This document shows positions 23,873 through 33,982 of a DNA stretch of 64,000 nt, piece by piece. The translations under genes were made by a program, and so were the position numbers. Numbering within the stretch: position 1 is the first letter of the stretch; each line of letters opens with the position of its first letter. This stretch comes from Zygnema cylindricum (lineage: Eukaryota > Streptophyta > Zygnematophyceae > Zygnematales > Zygnemataceae): the NCBI GenBank assembly GCA_037447655.1, contig JBBHKE010002026.1:1-64000 (forward strand). Reading direction: 5' to 3'. The notes under the pieces are model-generated. The model saw nothing but the letters and a program-made list of their open reading frames with translations. It was not told where the DNA came from and searched no databases.

Positions 23873-24418
23873 CGCGGCGTGCGCTCAGCGGGGGGAGGGG
23901 GGGAGGGGGGGGGGATCTTCCGTACGAATTACTGTGCTATTTACTGTACGAAATCTGTACAGACACCCACCTCCTACCAAATAAATCGCGATAATTTTTG
24001 CTGGTCCCGGAGTGATATATCGAGCCCTTTTGGCCATTCGATGTTCGATATATCGAATTTTTCCTTATATCGAATTTTGATAAATTTTTACCCTATACAC
24101 AACACTAATATCAGGGCAGAAGTTTTTTAGGCCTGGCTGGTTTTTCCGAATATGTTAAGATTTTTCAAGTTTCTCAACAGTTAATAGGCTAGCTGTAAAT
24201 ATGTACATGTCGATCTTAGTTAATGCAGTTTTGGTCTTATGTTCCACCTTTGTATAGCATGATGTGTGTACCCTGAATGTTATTTGGTTTGGCTATCGGA
24301 AAATTTAAAATTAAGGTTTCCCCCTTTTCTGTTATGTCTGATGTCACCTGACTTCCCGTTTCCTTTTGTCTTTTTGCAGACTCCGGAGGCTTACAAGACC
24401 AAGTTTCCTGAAAGTTGA
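16825..24418 (+). CDS. RBM39: RBM39/CAPER-like splicing factor, 13 coding exons, 598 aa
   Basis: Nuclear SR-related protein that couples pre-mRNA splicing with transcription through RNA binding and a U2AF-homology motif. Coding exons, all with GT-AG borders and consistent phase: 16825-17279, 17384-17495, 17780-17836, 18313-18368, 18575-18830, 19008-19094, 19478-19552, 20299-20388, 20543-20607, 21351-21651, 21948-22036, 23325-23439, 24380-24418; total 1797 nt. Residues 1-180 are an acidic start plus an Arg/Asp/Glu-rich RS-like domain. RRM1 spans about 183-262 (RTVFAYQ, RSKGVGYIEFYD) and RRM2 about 294-370 (RRLYVGNLHFN, CKGFGFVQ). Then come an SLNARSRAELMLKL motif and a Gly/Leu/Pro-rich linker. 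The C-terminal UHM (about 505-590) has LKNMFD, DVQDECSKFG, GHVYVKF and HGRWFAGK. The start is the first ATG before the conserved frame. Order and motifs fit RBM39 better than U2AF65. Confidence 0.95.
23820..23915. repeat. About 40-base poly-C run followed by a G-rich tract in intron 12
   Basis: About forty uninterrupted C (23830-23869) are followed after roughly 20 bases by a G-rich run (23889-23914). The two can pair as a hairpin or form G-quadruplex/i-motif structures. Flanking intron sequence (about 23640-24080) is rich in palindromic CGATATATCG-like words. Run length is likely to be uncertain in the assembly. Confidence 0.85.
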
Positions 24419-25150
24419 TGAGGATGAGGTGGTGTTCAGTAAGTTTCAGGTTGTTTCTGGGTCTTAGGGGAGGGGAGGGAAGGGAAGGGTGGTGGGATGG
24501 GTGGATGGCAGGAGGAGACAAAGATCAGTAGAAGCAGACAAACATCTGCGGATTAGCGGTTAATCTGGTTGGCACTTTGTGAATGTCTACGTGACTGCTG
24601 TAAACATAATTTTTGAGTTAGAAATTGAGTCTATGATGAATCGAAGTCAGTTTTTTTTGCTAATTTTCTTATGAGTTATGCTTTTCTCATGTTTCTTGTA
24701 TGTTGTGTAATATATGTGATTGTGGTTGAAATTACTGGTATATCATTATTTTGTTATTGTGGTCACCATTATGCTTTTTTGTATGTTCAACAGGATACCA
24801 AATAGGTTTTTGGAACCGAACAGAGAAGCTGGCGCTCTACTATCAGACGAAAATTAGAGAGGATGCTGCGCTTGCTTTGTCAGACAATATGAGAAAAGCT
24901 AATAACATGACAACTGTCTAGACAAGATTGACCTTTTTTGATTGGCTCCTTTAATCAATGAAATCATATTGCTTCGTTAATGTTGTCAAATTATCCATTT
25001 ATTAGTCTATATTTTTTCTTCTCGCACGGCACATCTGGTCGGTTTTGATCTATTAAATCTGCCAATTGGCTTCCAGGATGCTGCAAGAAAATGGCAACCA
25101 CTTTGGTCTTTTAGTAGTCAAGTCGCTGTTATTTAGTTATTGAAATAAAA
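24419..25150 (+). other. Probable 3' UTR of the RBM39-like gene with a 3' UTR intron
   Basis: Downstream of the TGA, TTCA|GTAAGTTT (about 24437) is a plausible donor. TTCAACAG followed by GATACC at about 24794 is a plausible acceptor, so the last intron may lie in the untranslated region. AATAAA at 25144-25149 could serve in polyadenylation. This is inferred from splice-like and poly(A)-like words only. Confidence 0.4.
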
Positions 25151-25985
25151 TGCAATACTTAGTTATTGAGGTCGGTGGACATTCTGGCATTTTACTCTTT
25201 AAGATCTCAGACTCGTAAAAACAAAATGCCTTATAAAAGCCTCCATTGTAGATATTCGGAAGAAAAGCCTTGTCAAACTTCTTAGACTACGAAAACATGC
25301 TTTGCATTACTTAAATATGAAAATATTTTTATTTCTTGGTAAATCTGGAGTTTTCTGTTTAGTAAATAGATTCAAAGAAAGCATAATTCATTTTACAAGA
25401 AACCTACAGTGGTATAGCAGTGAAAGGGACTAGGAGTATTGACATTTTATACAGTGTTTATCTGTGAGCAGTAAAACTTGTGATCGGTCTTTTCACATAT
25501 CACTATTGTCATATTTAAGGCATTCCCCCATGGCATCCACCAAGCATGGGAGCTTAGGCTGTCTTGTGAAGCTAAATTTTTTGTTCAAAGAAAACATTTG
25601 TAAGAATATTGGAATAGCTCTTAAACATCAACTTTCAACGTATGCAATATATTCTACAATTTATATGACAGATAGCCATGGAAGTCAAGTTGTTACCAGT
25701 ACAGATCTGCGCTCAAGGCAACCGCATATATGGAAAACCTTGCTCAAACCGTTGACATAGAAACAAAATATCTTAGTTACCATTGGAAGAAAAGTGTCTA
25801 AGAGAGAATGGTGGTGTGCATATTTTCGCTCCTTCAACTGAGCAATATAATGTAGTACATCTCCTGTGAACTTTGAGAAAACGGAGTTTGGCCAGTTGAG
25901 CCTTTATGAGAGTGAACTTGCATACAAGTTTAAAAACAATAAAATTTGATACTGCCCAAAAATTCCATCATGACATCATACTAAT
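25151..25985. other. Intergenic, nothing recognised
   Basis: AT-rich sequence downstream of the splicing-factor gene. The longest frame (25464-25760) has no motif, and codon use gives no support. I see no repeat or RNA gene here. Confidence 0.5.
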
Positions 25986-26305
25986 GTGAAGGAATCGAGA
26001 GAGAGTAAGGGGGGAGAGGGGAGAGGATCTCTGTATCTCAATCTTCCCCTCCCTCTCCCTCTCCCTCTCCCTCTCCCTCTCCCTCTCCCTCTCCTCTCCC
26101 CTCCTCCCTCCCTCCCTCTCCCCTCTCTCTCTCCTCTCTCCTCCCCCTCCCCTCCCCCTCCTCCATCCATCCATCCATCCATCCATCCACCATCCATCCT
26201 TCCACCATCCATCCATCCATCCACCATCCATCCATCCATCCATCCATCCATCCATCCACATCCATCCATCCATCCATCCATCCCCTCCCCTCCATCCACA
26301 CCAAC
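25986..26305. repeat. CTCCCT-type and CCAT-type microsatellites
   Basis: A (CTCCCT)n-like pyrimidine tract (about 26044-26160) runs into a (CCAT)n tract (about 26163-26300). Frames across them give low-complexity Trp/Met/Asp/Gly or Pro/Ser/His peptides and are artefacts of the repeat. Confidence 0.95.
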
Positions 26306-26319
26306 CATTCCACCATTCA

Positions 26320-27490
26320 GTCACCCGAACGGATTGCAAAACCCAAACCCGGGAACTTCGAAGTATGGCTATACCCAAACCTGTGATTTTCGTGGATCTT
26401 TAAATCAGATTTAATACCCAAACACGTGAAATTCGAAATATGGCTAAATACCCAAACCCGCTAATTTTCGAAATTTGGCTGTGTCAGAATCCGTGTACGC
26501 CGAGTTGCTAAACTTCAAAATTTGGCTAAGTATTTTTTTTTTTTTTTGTCGTGTCAATTTGCGTTTCGACGCACATTTGACCTTTTTCATAAGGTGTGGG
26601 AGGAAGGGAGAAGGGAAAAAACAAAAATGATGGAAAGCGTTTGCCCCAAGCTTGGAAAGCGTCCGCCCCAAGCGATGAGAGCGTATGTCTCAAGGATTGA
26701 CGGCGTTTGCCCCAAGGTCCCTTTCGGGATCTTGGCCCGCTTCTCCGTTATAAAGTTGCACCCCCCACCTCACTTTTCCCTCTTCGCGCTCTATGGCGCC
26801 GGAGTAGTTGGCATTGCGCTCTTTTGTTGGCTCTCACTCAAATGTTCACACAACTTTTGGTTGCTCAAAATTGAGCTGGCAGTTTCCCGCCGTGCGCTTT
26901 CATTGATAGGTTTTCAGCCTCTCTTGCTTGCGTCCGCGGGATTTTTCATCACTTGCTATGGGAGATAGAGGACCGTGTGGATATCGCCTCGCGCGCCTCT
27001 GTCGTGCATATCATCTCAACGTTTAGGTTCCTTTGCCGGATCTCAGACGCTTTTTGATGGAAGGTTTTGGAGTTTGTGCTCTACACCATGTGAATACTTA
27101 ACTTTCAGTAATCGCAGTCCCCACTCCTAGCGCACCTCACCCTTTTGGGCGACCAAAGGTGCGCTCGGAGTTCGATTCTGCCAAGCGTGATCCGGCATCA
27201 TCACCGACAAAGCCTGCGCCGACTTAATGTCGCGCATGCGCCTCGTTAGTAATCGTTGACCGGTCGCGTGGAGGATTTCCTCAAACAGGCCCCACTTTGT
27301 TCCCTCGCCGGTCTTTATAGACATTTGGCAATGGGAACGCAGGTTGCCGTGAATCTTCACGAATGTGCACCTAAGTGTTGAAATCCGTGTACGCGCCGTG
27401 TGAAACACCCCGAAATTTGGCTAAGTAGCGGAATCCGTGTACGCTCCGTTGCCAGGAACCCGAAATTTGGCTAAGTGTTGAAACCCGTGT
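26320..27490. repeat. Diverged tandem repeats around the left edge of the methyltransferase element
   Basis: Words such as GAAATTTGGCTAAGT and AATCCGTGTACGC recur at 26360-26530 and again at 27365-27488, in units of about 50 bp with much divergence. The 800 bp between them (about 26535-27365) have no recognisable gene. The left end of the 27491 element abuts the last unit. No similar unit is seen beyond the element's right end. Confidence 0.6.
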
Positions 27491-28118
27491 TGTCAAGCTC
27501 GAGTGCTTTTTAGGCACACTTCTATATTACCGAGGATTTCCGTACCCTTCCAACCCGTACTATTCTCAGATTTCGGAGAAGCCCGCACAACCTGCCGGAA
27601 GGATTGAAGTATTTCCTCTACTGAACAAGACGCACTTTGTTTCGTGCCTAACGGAGGCTGGACGACAAAGTTCTACCGTCTGAAAGATCGCAGTTCCGTC
27701 ACATAATACTAGCTTCCACCAGCCCTAGTGGAGGGTACATTGTGGATTGCCACGTAGACTTCCGGACTGTAATCTAGATTTTGGTGTTAGCTGTCTGTAG
27801 CAATTCAGTTCAGATTCAGCTGACCAGTTGTTAATTAATTACATTAAGTCAAAGCTTGGCACTTCCGTGTCTTTTTAGTACTTTGTCTTAAAAACTGTGG
27901 AAGAAATAATAACTTCCGGCCGCGGATCTAGCCGTGGTCAGAGGTCCAACTTTTTGCCCCAAGAGTAGTACACATTATTTTGTCTTATGTCAGTTTGATT
28001 GCCGTTGCTGGTCGCTCATTGGCTAATAGCGTAGGTTTGACTTTTGTACCTGATTTTGGACAAACTTTGATGTATAAGGCGCTTGGGGCCGAAGGAGACA
28101 GGTTGCTTTTCAGTACTG
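27491..28118 (+). repeat. Left terminal segment L1 of the methyltransferase element
   Basis: The 628-bp segment is repeated at 38826-39456 at roughly nine-in-ten identity by eye. It begins TGTCAAGC, and homology ends at CAGTACTG. In this copy it runs on into the leader. In the other copy it joins R2 directly. It is the only 5' repeat: the right segment R is absent on this side. Confidence 0.85.
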
Positions 28119-28696
28119 TCTCCTGTGAAAACCCTCAGAAAATCCAACAAACTTTCTTTTGGAAGAATCTTTGTTTTGTTTGACTCTATTGCCATCTTTG
28201 TTTTGGATATGTCCATTGTGGGAATCATAGTGCGGGCTGGTAGTTGGCACTATCGTCCCTTTGGGTGATTTTTGGATCTTTCGCTGCTTGAAACTGAGAA
28301 GAGTCCGGTCGGTTCCGAACTGCGGACACCGAGGGTTGAAGGAGTACCATACCTATTTACACTACCATCGGGAGAGATTTCGCCCTTGTCTCTTTGTTCT
28401 CGTAAATTGTCGGGGTATGTTAAGCTTGCTTCGCCATCTTTTATATCTTCCATCTTATATTTTATTTCTGTGGTCAAGGTGATATTGTTAAATCTGAAAC
28501 AGCCATTCCTATTTATTTTCTATGTGTCCACGTGGTAGTGCATTTGTGTATTCGCTTGTAGTTTCTTTTGCTTTGGCGTGAACTCCCCGGAGTAAACTAC
28601 CTATTCCTTGTATCGAAACAGTGGGTTTTGAGGGAACAAATGCTGTAGACTTCCCGTGAATAAGTACAGTACTGAAAAGCAACCTGTCTCCTTCGG
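28089..28696. repeat. 30-bp exact inverted repeat flanking the leader
   Basis: Positions 28089-28118 and 28667-28696 are exact reverse complements, enclosing 548 bp of leader. The inner edge of the first copy (28118) is exactly where L2 breaks off and joins R2 at 39456/39457. This marks a structure or a template-switch point. Confidence 0.85.
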
Positions 28697-28792
28697 ATTA
28701 GAGGGGATAGGAGTTTTTGACTTTAAAAGCCCACCCGGCGCAATCGAGTTTAGTTTACTTTCGTTTCTTCTTCTTTCAAGAACTTTGTCATA

Positions 28793-31700
28793 ATGGGGGG
28801 AGGCGAAGCCCAAGATAAGAATCTCTCCGGTGCCCGGCCGGAAGAACGGGCGAATCAAGAAGCGGTGGTATCAGAAGAAGAGTCACAGGTTCGCGAAAAA
28901 TCCGTTCTTTTCACCTCATCGGCAAACATAGAGCGGTTTCTCCAGGGGATGATGCTTGAGCCTGTTAGAGTTGAGACTTCTCCAAAACCGCCCGAACCGC
29001 AAACTTCGCCCCCTTTTCCTCCTAGCCTCACGCCTGCACATTTTCCCTCCTTGGCGGAGGCCTCCAGAACCTTTGCCGAGGAAAGAAAGGAGTCCCGAGC
29101 ATAGGCTCAAGAAAGAAACCGAGTGTCACCCCGGGCCAGGCCAAAGAGGCAAGCTCAACGGGAGCCCCTTTTGGGTCCTTTTCCGGAGGTCGGGCATCAC
29201 ACCAGATCAAAGATTCCCAGGGCCGAAATTCAGATTGACCCTACGGTTTTGACAGATCCCAGCCGCCCTGGTCGAAAGGAACTCCTTGCCCTTCATGATC
29301 TTCATGAACTGAAGGTGAAGCAAGAGTTGGTGCAGAGAGTGGCTCGGTCGGATCGACCCCGGGTGGTTAAACCAGTGGGAGGGGTGGTGGAAATTCTAAG
29401 CAGCTCTTCAGAGAGTGGTTCCTCACAGTCCTTGCAGGAAAGGCCTAGGAGGGCTCCTCCTTCTGGCCCTCCTCCATCTTCTTCCCAAGACACTGCAGCA
29501 AGCCGACCGTTCCGGGTGCGCCATGCTTCGAGGTCTCATAGGGGAGCAGGTGGCAGCGAGAGACGGGTTCCAGAGCCGGTGAGGGGGAAGAAGTTTGACC
29601 ACACGGATAGTAAGGGTAGATTTGCCCCTCTTCCCAAGGAAGAACCTTCCCCAACGCCGGCGCCAGTCTCCACCGAGAGATCTTCCCCTATGGCACCCCG
29701 TGTTCGCCCTGACGGAGGGTTATGGCAACCCGGACACACTGACCCAGAGGTTCCGGAAACAGCACCGGAAGAGTTGTCCGAAGGATTGTGGAGAGCCAGG
29801 CCTACAGATCCAGAAATTCTAGGAGCAGGGATAGCTGATCTGACCGGAATAGTGGAAAGGGCTAAGGAACTAGTGGGAATTTTGAAATCTCAGGGCCAGG
29901 CTACGGCGGGGGCTAGACCCGTCACCGTAGATTGGGAGGCTTTGGAGGAAGAACGGAGAAAGTTGTGGGAGCAAGAATTGAACCTTATCCGGGAAGCTCG
30001 GCGGAGGTCAAGTGGGATCCTCAGTGGGCGGATTCTTCCAACACCATTAGCGGAACCCCCGTCTGGAGCTCAACCCCAGGCTCCTTCCTCGGAGACTGGT
30101 GAGGAACCTCCTCTTCAGCGGAAAGAGGGGGCAGACACAAGACCTAATATTGGGGTTTTGGGTGCAGATTCACCGTCTGAATTCGCCGCAGCTCCACGGG
30201 GAGAGCCTACTTTTGTCTCGGTGGAGGTTTCTGAAGCTGTTGAGGCCTTAGTGGAGTTGCGACCGGACGAAAGAATTCAAATACCCCTGAGACCGCCTAC
30301 ACCTCCTTCGCCTCCACCCAGACGGTCCGCTGATCCTCCTCATCCTCCTACCTTTCACTCCCAGGATCCGGCAGCAGAACCCGGCAGCAGACCCCGAGAC
30401 AATCCCATCTCCTCTTCCTCACCTTCCGTTTCCCTTACTAGAGCAGACCGTGGGTCACCAGGTCCTCTGAATTTACCCTACAAGTCAGACGTCTATTCGC
30501 CTCGTCACCGGCGTTCCCCATCCTCCAGTTCCGGAACTCCGCCGCCTGAAATCTCCCGAAGACGGTCCCGGAAACAGACCCCTTTCCGGAGAAGAACTCC
30601 TTCTCCTCAGAACTGGCCTTCGTTGTCTTCTTCTCCATCCCTGCCCAGAGATCAACCTTTGAACAAACCTCGAATCCACATCCCTTCCGAGGAGGAAGTT
30701 CTTAAGGACGAAAGGTATTCCCGTGGATATCGAGGAGTGGACGAAGGGGAGTGGGCCCTTCCTTCTGCGACACCAGGCCAGACAAGTCTTCAGACGCAGC
30801 TACCATCTGCACCCAGGAGGCCAGGAGTTCTTCCCGAGAGGAATACCCTTCCTCCAGCCATCCTTTCAGGGGTTGGTACTTCCTCGGCGGGAGGAGTATC
30901 CCCACCTCGCAGAGCAGCACCTCCTACCGGAGGAGAAGGCGGTCCCGGTCCCGAAGAAGAGGACAAAGGGGTCACTTCGCCGGCACAGTTCGTCAGTCCC
31001 ACCGGCATTTCCTTTTCTCAGTTCACCCAATCAGCGGAAGAGGAGAAAGAAATGGGGGATATTCGAATATTTACAGGGGACAGCTCGGGGATCGCTTTCT
31101 CAGATTTCGAGTTGTTGTGGAAATCGTTCACCCAATCAGAAATCAATAAGTACAGGGGAGGAGCAGTGCCGGATGACTTCGAGACGACCCTCTTTCCCAT
31201 GATGGTCAACTACCTCTCTGGAGGGGCGTTGGCAGACTATAAGGAGCGTCAACCTCTTTTGATGGCTCCTAGCATCAAGATATCTGATCCCACTCTTGAT
31301 GCGGCCGTTTTTCAAGCAGAGGCTGACTTGGCTTCAGCGGCGGCCACCCCTGTGACAGCCACATTCACCGATGATATGAAACTGCAGGCCCAAGGAAGGG
31401 CCTATGTTAACCAGCTGCAAGCTATTCAGGCAGCTCGGGCGGCAACACGCATGGTTGCCAATCCCACCCCTTGTACCACTCTTCTGAATATCTGGCGACT
31501 CCTCTACACCGAGAGAAACGAATCGGCCATCAAGGAATTCACGGAATTCCGATGCCTGAAGAGCGAGACACCCCAGACTCTCTTCAACCGTCTATCTAGC
31601 CTGTGCCACAAAACTAAGCTGTCGACCATTGATCTTCGTGCAATGGCCACGAAGTATTTCATTGCTGTCCGTAATTCCTTCGGACCGACAGGGCAGACTG

Positions 31701-33982
31701 CCTTGGATAACTGGATTGCAGGACAGGCAATCCAGGACATAAATCCCTCGGCCAAGGACATATCCCTGGTGGCCATGAAGTTGTACGACCACTTCGTTCA
31801 CAGTGAGGCTAGGGAAAAAGCCGTGACCGGCAAGGCAAGAGCAAATTTTGCAGGATTCGCTGGGGAGACTTCCTTAAGTGGGGAAGAACAAGCGGAACTC
31901 CAAGCTTTGCGGAAGCTTAAAGGGAAACAAGCTGTGGACAGCGGGCCCGAACCTGCAATGGGGGCCGACGATCGGGTGATTCTGTACAATTGCCTAAATT
32001 GTCAACAACCTGGACATGGATGGAAACGCTGCAGCAGGAAACTCAAACCGGAGCTAGCCCTCAAGTTGAAAGAATGGGAGGTAGAGCGTTCAGAAAGGAG
32101 CCAGAAGCAGCATGAAGAAAGGCTCAAAGCAGGGGGGGGGGAGAGAACACCGGTCACTAAGAACAATTACCGACCCACTCCACGGAGCGAAACTTCGAAA
32201 ATGTCCCAGTCCCAACTGCGGCAAATCAAACTGCCCAAGTTTGACGATGCTCAGATCTCCAACGAGATTCGGAGCAAGTATACCACCGAGGGTCACAAAT
32301 GCGAGGCCTGTGGTTTTATGGGGCACAAGGAGGGGCAATGTTTCCGGAAGAACGGGATCCCGAAGGAAATGATGCAATTTGCTCTGTTCACGGGAGGAGG
32401 AGAGACTGCCGTTAACCCTCTTCCCCTACAACTCCTTTACCCTTGGGAGCGCCCAGTGCTGCCAACACCAGTGACACCAGCACAATTAACGACTGCTCCA
32501 GCAAGACTTACATCGGAGATAATAATCCAACAACAGAGTCAGCAGATGGCTGCCATGGCTGCAGAATTGGCTGCACTTCGTTTGGGGTCGACTTACCGGC
32601 CTGCTCCTCTTACGGCAGCGCAACGACTCCAAAGACAGAAGCAAGAGTTACTACAAAAGCTAGCGGAGCTTGAGCTTCAAAGCACATCGGGTGCTAACGA
32701 AGACGATATGATGGGCTGGGATTTGGAACCCCCAAATGCCCACCATGCAAGCAGTTTCCTGCACGGAGCCTGGAATGTTGGAGTGGGAGATGGTCGTAGA
32801 CAACTCCGCTCCTCAACCTCGGATCAAAGGAGAGACAGGCGGAAAATGGGCCCAAAGGACCACAACCGGAAGGCCACCGGGCCTTTGTCTTTCACGCCCA
32901 GGGCAGTCATTCTGAACAGTGACATAGGCCTTGGGATCAAGCCCACTCAACCCCCTCCTCTTCCTACTCAACCTAAATTGCCTCCCGGTTTCGAAAATTA
33001 CAGGAAAGAGAAACTGCAGCCGGAGACAAGATCATTGGAAGAGGACAAACAGAGCACTCAGGATTGGTTTGAGCGGTTTATGGCCGAACGCCCGGACGAA
33101 GATGCACCGAAAACTCCACCCGTACCCGATTCCGGTTCTGAAACTGATGGCAACGAAGAAATAGAACCGGATCAGGAACAAAATTCGCCTACATCCTCCC
33201 CAAAAGCTCCGCTCCATTCCTCCAAGCCTGCTGTTATGCTGGTCCGGCATTTGATGCCTTATGCCTTGACCCATGTCAAGACCCTTGCTTCCTCCCATAA
33301 TCTGCCCGAAGAGATCCTCATTCAGGCCCTGGGAGAAGAGATCCATTCTGGAAAAGACAAAGTCGACAGGGTGACACCACCCACGGCGGTATACTTGTCT
33401 TCAGATCCTAAGACCCCTATGGCGGATAGGGACTACAAAACTTTGTCCGTAGCACTCATTCTGAACCGGACCGGGAATTTCAAACTGAACGGGTACGGCG
33501 GGTATCAGGACGTTGTGGTTGATACCGGAGCACTTCCCAACCTCATTACTACTTCTGCATTGCAGAAAATGCCGGAAGAACTCAGACCCCAGATCTGCCC
33601 GAGTAACATCTGCTTGAGCACAGTCAGCAGCGGCAATCAGCCAGTCCATGGAATCATCAAAGCCATGGATATTGAATTCTCAGATGATGCGGGACAGAAG
33701 GTGAAAATTGGACTTCCTTTCTTAGTGGTAGAAGGGAATCAGTTTGAAATTTTGTTCGGAATGGCAACTTGGACCCGCATAAATATGAGTTTGAGTGTTT
33801 GGAAGGAGCAATGTAGAGTTCGGGATCCAGGAAATCCCGAAGGAACCAAAGTTGTGGTTCCTTTGGATTTATGGAACCGGGGAAAGACCAATGTTCCAGT
33901 GTTTGGCTGTAACCCCGTGTATTCTACAACCTCTCCGGTGGAGCTGTTTGACAGTTCCACAGATATTGCCGAAGACATCTAG
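28793..33982 (+). CDS. Gag and aspartic protease of the methyltransferase element
   Basis: An ATG at 28793 opens the frame. An in-frame TAG at 29102 is followed by a 1619-codon open stretch to TAG at 33980. The N-terminal third is Pro/Ser/Arg/Glu-rich and probably disordered. A gag-like helical region follows (about 31080-31900: LLWKSFTQ, TRMVANP, FRCLKSETPQTLFNRL). Two CCHC zinc knuckles lie at 31991-32032 (CLNCQQPGHGWKRC) and 32300-32341 (CEACGFMGHKEGQC). The protease active site is VVVDTGA (33513-33533) with ILFGMATW downstream. The gag is unusually long, with widely spaced knuckles. Gag packages the RNA and protease cuts the polyprotein. The protein would be whole but for the 29102 stop. 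The methyltransferase follows in the same frame. Confidence 0.9.

Noticed and set aside
16825-24418. U2AF65 as the identity of the host gene
   Set aside because: An RS domain, RRMs and a UHM also occur in U2AF65. However, the RRM1 sequence RTVFAYQ...ERDVYEFFS, the SRAELMLKL linker motif and the HGRWFAGK UHM end are RBM39/CAPER signatures.
25968-26414. Long frames on both strands encoding Trp/Met/Asp/Gly or Pro/Ser/His repeats
   Set aside because: They are translations of the CTCCCT and CCAT microsatellites.
26522-26968. 148-codon plus-strand frame with hydrophobic segments
   Set aside because: It starts in a T-run, has no family motif, and lies between diverged tandem repeats. No coding support.
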